From Gammaproteobacteria bacterium (GTDB taxonomy: Bacteria; Pseudomonadota; Gammaproteobacteria; SZUA-229): 5,869 nt of DNA. Position 1 is the first letter of the stretch. Each line of letters opens with the position of its first letter. The stretch is taken from assembly GCA_030641945.1 (NCBI GenBank), contig DAOWLL010000124.1, positions 1 through 5,869 on the forward strand, given 5' to 3'. The position numbers and the translations under genes are program-made. A model generated the notes under the pieces. That model made no database searches. It was not told the DNA's origin and saw only the letters and a list, made by a program, of their open reading frames with translations. This document shows, piece after piece, positions 1 to 5,869 of this stretch.

Positions 1-1
1 G

Positions 2-819
<818 letters not shown>

Positions 820-851
820 TTCCTTGTAACGAATTAAACAGATCAGACATC

Positions 852-856
852 AGGAG
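852..856 (+). promoter_or_regulatory. Ribosome binding site of rpoC
   Basis: AGGAG lies 7 bases before the TTG at 864, an ideal spacing. Upstream in this frame there is no ATG or GTG before a TAG stop at 810-812, and the next in-frame ATG downstream is codon 102, inside the conserved N-terminal domain. The site therefore decides for the TTG start. Confidence 0.9.
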
Positions 857-863
857 TAGAGCC

Positions 864-3800
864 TTGAAAGATTTACTCAAGCTCATAAAGCAGCAGAGTT
901 CAGAAGAAGATTTTGATTGCATTCGAATCAGTCTGCCATCACCGCAGTTGATCCATTCGTGGTCATTTGGTGAGGTTAAGAAACCTGAAACCATTAACTA
1001 TCGTACCTTCAAGCCGGAACGTGACGGATTGTTCTGTGCCAAGATTTTTGGTCCAGTGAAGGATTACGAATGTCTGTGCGGAAAATACAAGCGATTGAAA
1101 CACCGTGGTGTCGTTTGTGAGAAGTGCGGCGTTGAAGTAACGCAATCCAAAGTACGTCGTGAGCGTATGGGTCACATTGACCTGGCCAGTCCAGTTGCGC
1201 ATATCTGGTTCCTGAAATCGCTGCCATCACGTATCGGCCTGTTGCTCGATATGACATTGCGTGAGATCGAGCGCATTCTTTATTTCGAAGCATTTGTAGT
1301 TATCGACCCGGGCCTGACCACGCTGGAAAAAGGCCAGTTGCTGACTGATGAGACTTATCTCGAAGCCATCGAAGAGCATGGTGACGAATTTGATGCACGC
1401 ATGGGTGCTGAAGCGATTTATCAAATGCTCACCAGCATCAAGCTGGATCAGGAGAGAATCCAGATCCGCGAAGACATGGGCGCAACCAAGTCAGAAACCA
1501 AGCTGAAAAGGCTGGCAAAACGCCTCAAGCTTGTAGAGTCATTCCAGTCATCGGGCAACCGTCCTGAATGGATGATTATGACGGTGCTGCCAGTGCTGCC
1601 GCCGGACCTGCGCCCGCTGGTGCCGCTCGACGGTGGTCGTTTTGCGACTTCAGATCTAAACGATCTGTACCGTCGTGTCATTAACCGTAACAATCGCCTG
1701 CGCCGCCTGCTTGAGCTTTATGCTCCGGACATTATCGTACGTAATGAGAAACGTATGTTGCAGGAGTCGGTCGATGCATTGCTCGACAATGGTCGTCGAG
1801 GCCGTGCGATTACCGGCACCAACAAGCGTCCGCTCAAATCGCTGGCCGATATGATCAAGGGCAAGCAGGGCCGCTTCCGTCAGAACCTGCTGGGCAAACG
1901 TGTTGACTATTCCGGTCGTTCGGTGATTGTGGTAGGCCCAACACTGAAACTGCATCAATGTGGTTTGCCGAAGAAGATGTCGCTTGAGTTGTTCAAGCCA
2001 TTCATCTTCAACAAACTTTTGCGTCGTGGCCTGGCGACAACGATCAAGGCTGCGAAAAAGCTGGTTGAAAAAGAAGGCAGCGAAGTCTGGGATATCCTCG
2101 AGCAGGTTATTCGTGAGCATCCAGTCATGCTCAACCGTGCGCCAACATTGCACCGTCTGGGTATTCAGGCGTTTGAGCCGGTTTTGATTGAAGGCAAGGC
2201 GATTCAGTTGCACCCGTTAGTATGTACAGCATTCAATGCTGACTTCGACGGTGACCAGATGGCGGTGCATGTACCGCTGTCAATCGAGGCACAACTTGAA
2301 ACACGTGCCTTGATGATGTCGACGAATAATATTCTGTCGCCTGCCTCAGGTGAGCCGATTATTGTGCCGTCGCAGGATATCGTGCTCGGCCTGTATTACA
2401 TGACGCGTGAGTCAGTCAATGCGACAGGCGAAGGCATGATGTTTGCTGATATTGATGAAGTCCATCGTGCGCGCGAGGTTGGCGCTGCTCATCTGCAGGC
2501 AAAATGCAAGGCACGTGTCCGCGAAGTGGTGTTTGATGATGATGGTAATCCGGTTGAGCGTTATATCATCGCCGACACAACGGTAGGTCGTGCACTGTTG
2601 TCCGAGATTCTGCCTGAAGGTCTTCCGTTTGAACTGGTCAACCGCGACCTTAACAAGAAGGCCATTTCCAACCTGATCAATGCATGCTACCGCCAGGTTG
2701 GTTTGAAAGAGACGGTTATTTTCGCTGACCAGTTAATGTATACCGGTTTCCGATATTCAACAAAAGCAGGCGTATCCATTTCGATCAACGACATGGTTAT
2801 TCCTGAAGAGAAGGGATCCATACTTGGCGCTGCAGAAGCGGAAGTTAAGGAAATCCAGGATCAGTACACTTCGGGTCTGGTTACCAACGGCGAGCGTTAC
2901 AACAAGGTCGTGGATATCTGGTCGCACGCCAATGATGCTGTGGCCAAAGCAATGATGGACAAGCTGGGTACCGAGGATGTTATAGATGCAGAAGGCAACA
3001 CGGTAAAACAGACCTCGTTCAATAATATCTTCATCATGGCCGATTCCGGTGCGCGTGGTTCTGCTGCCCAGATTCGTCAGCTCGCCGGAATGCGCGGCCT
3101 GATGGCAAAACCGGATGGCTCTATCATCGAGACACCGATTACAGCCAACTTCCGTGAAGGTCTGAACGTACTACAGTACTTCATCTCAACTCACGGCGCA
3201 CGTAAAGGCCTCGCCGATACTGCGTTGAAAACTGCAAACTCAGGTTATCTGACACGTCGACTGGTCGATGTAGCACAGGACCTGGTCGTTGTTAATGATG
3301 ATTGCGGTACTGAAAACGGATTGTTTATGCAGCCGATCATTGAAGGTGGTGATGTGGTCATGCCTCTGCATGAGCTGGTTCTTGGCCGTGTTGTTGCAGT
3401 CGACGTGTTACGCGCCGGCAGCGATGAAGTGGTTATTCCTGCCGGAACATTCCTCGATGAACAATGGGTTGAGCAGCTTGAGGAGCTTGGTGTTGATGAA
3501 ATGCTGGTTCGTTCTGTTATCACCTGTGAAAATACACACGGTATTTGCGCCAACTGTTACGGTCGTGACCTCGCTCGTGGACACATTGTAAATAAGGGTG
3601 AGGCCATTGGTGTTATTGCGGCGCAGTCGATTGGTGAGCCGGGTACACAGCTGACCATGCGTACCTTCCATATCGGTGGTGCGGCAAGTCGTGCTGCTTC
3701 AGCCAGTAATATTGTGGTGAAAAACAAGGGTTCCGTTCGTCTACATCACATCAAGGTTGTTGAGCAGGAAAACGGCAACCTGGTTGCAGTGTCCCGTTCG

Positions 3801-5153
3801 GGTGAACTGGGCGTGGTCGATGAGCATAGCCGCGAGCGTGAACGCTACAAAGTCCCTTATGGCGCTGTAATTTCAGTTTCTGAAGGTGGAGAGGTCGAAT
3901 CAGGTCAGATCGTTGCGACCTGGGATCCGCATACCCACCCGATTATCACCGAGGTAGCGGGTAAGGTTAAATTCTCCGAGTTCACTGAAGGCGTCAGTGT
4001 TCAGAAAGAAACGGATGAAATCACCGGGCTGTCTTCAGTTGTGGTCATCGATCCGAAGCAGCGCCCGAGTGCTGGTAAGGACATGCGGCCACTGATCACG
4101 CTGGTTGATGACAAGGGTGTAGAGCTGAGTATTGCGGGTACCGAAATTCCGGCTCGCTACTTCCTGCCTTCAGGTGCGATTATTAATATCCAGGACGGCA
4201 GCGAAGTGTCGATTGGTGATGTGGTCGCGCGTATTCCTCAGGAATCAAGTAAAACCCGTGATATTACCGGTGGTCTGCCGCGCGTCGCCGACCTGTTTGA
4301 AGCGCGCAAACCGAAAGAACCCGCCATTATGGCTGAGACAACCGGTACCGTGAGTTTCGGCAAGGAAACCAAGGGTAAGCAACGTCTGGTCATTACCATG
4401 GAGAATAACGAGACCATTGAATCACTGATTCCGAAATGGCGCCATATCAACGTGTTTGAGGGTGAGCATGTTGAGCAGGGTGAGGTTATCGCCGATGGCG
4501 AACGCAGTCCGCATGATATTCTGCGTCTGTTAGGTACTGAAGCCTTATCAGAGTACCTGGTTAAGGAAATTCAGGATGTTTATCGTTTGCAGGGTGTGAA
4601 AATCAACGACAAGCACATCGAAGTGGTTATCCGCCAGATGCTGCGCAAGGTTGAAATCATCGATGGCATAGACTCCAGCTACCTCAAGGGTGAAATCGTT
4701 GAACGCTCAAGTGTTGTTGAGGATAGTGAAAAGATCAGGGCAATGGGTAAAGAGCCGGCGATCTATGAGCAGATTCTGCTGGGTATTACCAAGGGATCAC
4801 TGGTGACCGAGTCGTTTATTTCGGCAGCGTCTTTCCAGGAAACGACCCGCGTGCTCACAGAAGCAGCTGTTCGTGGAAGCAGCGACAGCCTGCGCGGATT
4901 GAAGGAAAACGTCATCGTTGGCCGATTGATCCCCGCTGGAACGGGCCTTGCCTACCACGAAGAGCGTCGCCGTCGCCGTACAATGGCACTGGAAGAGGCC
5001 TTCCATACAGAGGAAGAGCTGGCAGCAGCAGAACAGGCTGCAGCTGAAGAGACAGCAGCTGAAGAGGCAGCAGTAGAAGTGGCAGCCGAAAACACCGATG
5101 CTGCAGCTGATCCAGTCGAGCAAACCGAGTCCCAGGCACAACAGGACGCCTGA
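864..5153 (+). CDS. rpoC: RNA polymerase subunit beta' (complete)
   Basis: This is the largest catalytic subunit of DNA-directed RNA polymerase, 1429 residues against 1407 in E. coli. The TTG start is fixed by the ribosome binding site at 852 and by the N-terminus MKDLLK, shared with E. coli. Domains in order are: clamp with zinc ribbon Cys70, Cys72, Cys85 and Cys88; double-psi barrel with the Mg-binding motif NADFDGDQM (Asp460, Asp462, Asp464); funnel; bridge helix around [20 protein letters not shown] (about 778-797); second zinc site Cys814, Cys888, Cys895 and Cys898; trigger loop with Met932 and His936; a long insertion in the trigger loop (about 943-1130, the SI3 type of gammaproteobacteria); trigger-loop end at Gly1136; and the C-terminal region [20 protein letters not shown]. 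Residue numbers match E. coli exactly up to Gly1136. From about residue 1374 the sequence becomes a 56-residue acidic Ala/Glu-rich tail without Lys or Arg. Apart from the start codon and the tail it looks like a normal functional subunit, co-transcribed with rpoB. Confidence 0.99.
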   Translation: MKDLLKLIKQQSSEEDFDCIRISLPSPQLIHSWSFGEVKKPETINYRTFKPERDGLFCAKIFGPVKDYECLCGKYKRLKHRGVVCEKCGVEVTQSKVRRERMGHIDLASPVAHIWFLKSLPSRIGLLLDMTLREIERILYFEAFVVIDPGLTTLEKGQLLTDETYLEAIEEHGDEFDARMGAEAIYQMLTSIKLDQERIQIREDMGATKSETKLKRLAKRLKLVESFQSSGNRPEWMIMTVLPVLPPDLRPLVPLDGGRFATSDLNDLYRRVINRNNRLRRLLELYAPDIIVRNEKRMLQESVDALLDNGRRGRAITGTNKRPLKSLADMIKGKQGRFRQNLLGKRVDYSGRSVIVVGPTLKLHQCGLPKKMSLELFKPFIFNKLLRRGLATTIKAAKKLVEKEGSEVWDILEQVIREHPVMLNRAPTLHRLGIQAFEPVLIEGKAIQLHPLVCTAFNADFDGDQMAVHVPLSIEAQLETRALMMSTNNILSPASGEPIIVPSQDIVLGLYYMTRESVNATGEGMMFADIDEVHRAREVGAAHLQAKCKARVREVVFDDDGNPVERYIIADTTVGRALLSEILPEGLPFELVNRDLNKKAISNLINACYRQVGLKETVIFADQLMYTGFRYSTKAGVSISINDMVIPEEKGSILGAAEAEVKEIQDQYTSGLVTNGERYNKVVDIWSHANDAVAKAMMDKLGTEDVIDAEGNTVKQTSFNNIFIMADSGARGSAAQIRQLAGMRGLMAKPDGSIIETPITANFREGLNVLQYFISTHGARKGLADTALKTANSGYLTRRLVDVAQDLVVVNDDCGTENGLFMQPIIEGGDVVMPLHELVLGRVVAVDVLRAGSDEVVIPAGTFLDEQWVEQLEELGVDEMLVRSVITCENTHGICANCYGRDLARGHIVNKGEAIGVIAAQSIGEPGTQLTMRTFHIGGAASRAASASNIVVKNKGSVRLHHIKVVEQENGNLVAVSRSGELGVVDEHSRERERYKVPYGAVISVSEGGEVESGQIVATWDPHTHPIITEVAGKVKFSEFTEGVSVQKETDEITGLSSVVVIDPKQRPSAGKDMRPLITLVDDKGVELSIAGTEIPARYFLPSGAIINIQDGSEVSIGDVVARIPQESSKTRDITGGLPRVADLFEARKPKEPAIMAETTGTVSFGKETKGKQRLVITMENNETIESLIPKWRHINVFEGEHVEQGEVIADGERSPHDILRLLGTEALSEYLVKEIQDVYRLQGVKINDKHIEVVIRQMLRKVEIIDGIDSSYLKGEIVERSSVVEDSEKIRAMGKEPAIYEQILLGITKGSLVTESFISAASFQETTRVLTEAAVRGSSDSLRGLKENVIVGRLIPAGTGLAYHEERRRRRTMALEEAFHTEEELAAAEQAAAEETAAEEAAVEVAAENTDAAADPVEQTESQAQQDA
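5022..5081 (+). repeat. Degenerate 15-base tandem repeat in the rpoC C-terminal tail
   Basis: Four in-frame 15-base units encode [15 protein letters not shown] and AAVEV (RpoC residues 1387-1406); a further AAENT follows with less similarity. The second and third units share the identical 12-mer GCAGCTGAAGAG at 5040-5051 and 5055-5066. The pattern suggests expansion by slippage or unequal exchange. The encoded segment is probably helical or disordered, acidic, and lies beyond the conserved core of beta'. Confidence 0.8.
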
Positions 5154-5175
5154 TTCGGAATTCAATCTGAGAACG

Positions 5176-5218
5176 ACCGCTCTGTGAGTTTTTCTCGCAG
5201 GGCGGTTTCCTGTTCTTT
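5176..5218 (+). terminator. Rho-independent terminator after rpoC
   Basis: Bases 5176-5188 (ACCGCTCTGTGAG) pair with 5194-5206 (CTCGCAGGGCGGT) in a 13-bp stem with two G-U pairs and a five-T loop. It is followed by the T-rich run TTCCTGTTCTTT. It starts 22 bases after the rpoC stop, as expected for the end of the rpoBC transcript. The T tract is interrupted by C and G, so some read-through into rpsL is plausible. The opposite strand has no T run after the hairpin, so it looks one-directional. Confidence 0.85.
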
Positions 5219-5242
5219 AGGCGCCCCGGACAGGCCCATCGC

Positions 5243-5271
5243 TTGACAGAGCTACAGGCTGGGCATAGAAT
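5243..5271 (+). promoter_or_regulatory. Sigma70-type promoter of rpsL (str operon)
   Basis: A perfect -35 box TTGACA (5243-5248) is separated by exactly 17 bases from TAGAAT (5266-5271), one mismatch from the -10 consensus. It is followed by the GC-rich discriminator TGCGCC (5272-5277) and a pyrimidine stretch CCTCTTTT. Transcription would start near 5277-5280, giving a leader of about 90 bases before rpsL. GC-rich discriminators are typical of ribosomal promoters inhibited by ppGpp and DksA; that mode of regulation is inferred here. The position directly after the rpoC terminator supports a real, independent promoter. Confidence 0.85.
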
Positions 5272-5282
5272 TGCGCCTCTTT

Positions 5283-5313
5283 TGGCAGGCCCTATGGGCC
5301 TGCTATTTATTTT
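5283..5313 (+). terminator. Terminator-like hairpin in the rpsL leader (possible attenuator)
   Basis: GCAGGCCC (5285-5292) and GGGCCTGC (5296-5303) form a perfect 8-bp stem with a TAT loop, extendable to 10 bp through a G-U and a T-A pair. It is followed at once by TTTATTTT (5306-5313). This has the form of an intrinsic terminator on the + strand only, but it lies about 5 bases after the predicted transcription start and before rpsL. It could be a second terminator for read-through from rpoC, an attenuator, or a 5' stem that stabilises the mRNA. The structure is clear; the role is uncertain. Confidence 0.6.
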
Positions 5314-5354
5314 GAGCCATGGGAAACATGCCATTGCCCGTCTGATGCGGGTTT

Positions 5355-5358
5355 GGAG
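5355..5358 (+). promoter_or_regulatory. Ribosome binding site of rpsL
   Basis: GGAG lies 10 bases before the ATG at 5369, slightly far. An out-of-frame ATG at 5362 lies only 3 bases away, too close for good initiation. Homology of [11 protein letters not shown] to the S12 N-terminus fixes 5369 as the start. Confidence 0.75.
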
Positions 5359-5368
5359 ATAATGTCAG

Positions 5369-5743
5369 ATGACAACAGTTAACCAGTTGGTGCGTAAGCC
5401 GCGTAAGAGCAAACGTGCCAAAAGTAATGTACCTGCACTTGAGGCTTCACCGCAAAAACGTGGTGTTTGCACACGTGTATATACCACGACACCTAAAAAA
5501 CCTAACTCGGCAATGCGTAAGGTCGCCCGTGTGCGACTGACCAACGGTTTCGAGGTTAGTAGTTACATCGGTGGTGAGGGTCACAATCTGCAGGAACACT
5601 CCGTCGTGCTGATTCGCGGTGGTCGTGTCAAGGATTTGCCGGGTGTTCGCTATCACGTTGTGCGCGGTTCGCTGGATACCCAGGGCGTTGATAACCGTAA
5701 ACAGGGTCGTTCCAAGTACGGTGTTAAAAGGCCCAAGGGTTAA
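5369..5743 (+). CDS. rpsL: 30S ribosomal protein S12
   Basis: S12 sits at the interface side of the 30S subunit near the decoding centre and controls translational accuracy. The 124-residue length equals that of E. coli S12, and conserved stretches run throughout: [66 protein letters not shown] and the basic end [10 protein letters not shown]. Counting the initiator Met, Lys43, Lys88 and Pro91 are the wild-type residues whose changes give streptomycin resistance or dependence, so no resistance allele is seen. Asp89, the residue methylthiolated by RimO in E. coli, is present. Cys34 is the only cysteine; positions 27, 53 and 104, Cys in E. coli, are Ser, Ala and Thr here. It has its own promoter upstream and is followed 14 bases later by rpsG, so it heads the str operon. 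Confidence 0.99.
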   Translation: MTTVNQLVRKPRKSKRAKSNVPALEASPQKRGVCTRVYTTTPKKPNSAMRKVARVRLTNGFEVSSYIGGEGHNLQEHSVVLIRGGRVKDLPGVRYHVVRGSLDTQGVDNRKQGRSKYGVKRPKG

Positions 5744-5747
5744 GAGG
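5743..5747 (+). promoter_or_regulatory. Ribosome binding site of rpsG
   Basis: AGAGG overlaps the last base of the rpsL stop codon and lies 10 bases before the ATG at 5758. This placement favours translation of rpsG by ribosomes finishing rpsL. Confidence 0.75.
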
Positions 5748-5757
5748 TTATACAGCT

Positions 5758-5869
5758 ATGTCCAGAAGAAGAGAAGTTTCGAAGCGCGAAATTCTGCCTG
5801 ATCCGAAGTTCGGCAGTACCCAGATTACCAAATTCGTCAACATGATCATGAAGGCCGGCAAGAAGTCCA
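5758..5869 (+). CDS. rpsG: 30S ribosomal protein S7, N-terminal part (3' truncated by window end)
   Basis: Only the first 37 codons are visible. They read [10 protein letters not shown], then the S7 signature [10 protein letters not shown], then a helix-like stretch ending MKAGKKS, matching E. coli S7 ([26 protein letters not shown]). S7 is a primary binding protein that nucleates assembly of the 30S head by binding the 3' domain of 16S rRNA, and it contacts tRNA in the E site. In E. coli it also represses its own operon by binding the rpsL-rpsG intercistronic RNA; the 14-base gap here has no room for such a site. The next genes are probably fusA and tuf, by analogy with other str operons, but they are outside the window. 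Confidence 0.97.
   Translation, partial: MSRRREVSKREILPDPKFGSTQITKFVNMIMKAGKKS

Noticed and set aside
1656..2213. 185-codon open frame on the minus strand inside rpoC
   Set aside because: It lies fully antisense to the conserved catalytic region of rpoC, and its translation has no recognisable domain. It is best explained as a shadow of rpoC codon use.
4797..5165. Minus-strand open frame rich in Cys, Leu and Phe
   Set aside because: Its composition is the complement of the Ala/Glu repeat codons of the RpoC tail. It has no independent support.
4912..5334. 140-codon minus-strand frame covering the rpoC end and the intergenic region
   Set aside because: It runs across the terminator, promoter and leader hairpin, which explain the intergenic part better. 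Its translation resembles no known family.
5319..5345. Possible leader peptide MGNMPLPV upstream of rpsL
   Set aside because: It has only a poor ribosome binding site and no run of regulatory codons, and short frames like this arise easily by chance.
5337..5351. Small CCCG/CGGG hairpin just before the rpsL ribosome binding site
   Set aside because: Four base pairs with a seven-base loop are too weak to call without conservation data.
5411..5650. Streptomycin-resistance allele in rpsL
   Set aside because: Lys43, Lys88 and Pro91 are all the wild-type residues.

Overview
This window lies in a housekeeping locus of a proteobacterium, most probably a non-enteric gammaproteobacterium. It carries, all on the + strand, the 3' end of rpoB (RNA polymerase beta), complete rpoC (beta'), complete rpsL (ribosomal protein S12) and the first 37 codons of rpsG (S7). 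The protein sequences align nearly without gaps to what I remember of the E. coli proteins. For example, all metal-binding and active-site residues of RpoC, and the end of its large trigger-loop insertion, fall at the E. coli residue numbers. In E. coli the rpoBC and rpsL-rpsG operons are far apart. Here they are adjacent, as in Pseudomonas and many other bacteria, which argues against an enteric host. I cannot name the genus.

Layout: rpoB ends at 808. A 55-base spacer with inverted repeats around the rpoB stop and a good ribosome binding site leads to rpoC (864-5153), which uses a TTG start. RpoC ends in an Ala/Glu-rich tail built on a degenerate 15-base tandem repeat and longer than the E. 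coli tail. The 215-base gap before rpsL is the only substantial non-coding region and is densely packed. It holds a strong hairpin terminator for the rpoBC transcript (5176-5218), then a near-consensus sigma70 promoter with a 17-base spacer and a GC-rich discriminator (5243-5271). After these come a second terminator-like hairpin at the very start of the predicted rpsL leader (5283-5313) and the rpsL ribosome binding site. rpsL (5369-5743) is followed after only 14 bases by rpsG (5758 to beyond the window end).

How it works together: beta and beta' form the catalytic core of RNA polymerase and are co-transcribed. S12 and S7 are 30S ribosomal proteins that normally head the str operon (rpsL-rpsG-fusA-tuf). 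The arrangement suggests that rpoBC transcription mostly ends after rpoC and that the str operon is fired by its own, probably growth-rate- or ppGpp-sensitive, promoter. I found no mobile element, CRISPR array, tRNA or rRNA, and no evidence of a previously undescribed system. The observations most worth following up concern the rpoC-rpsL leader and the very short rpsL-rpsG gap.
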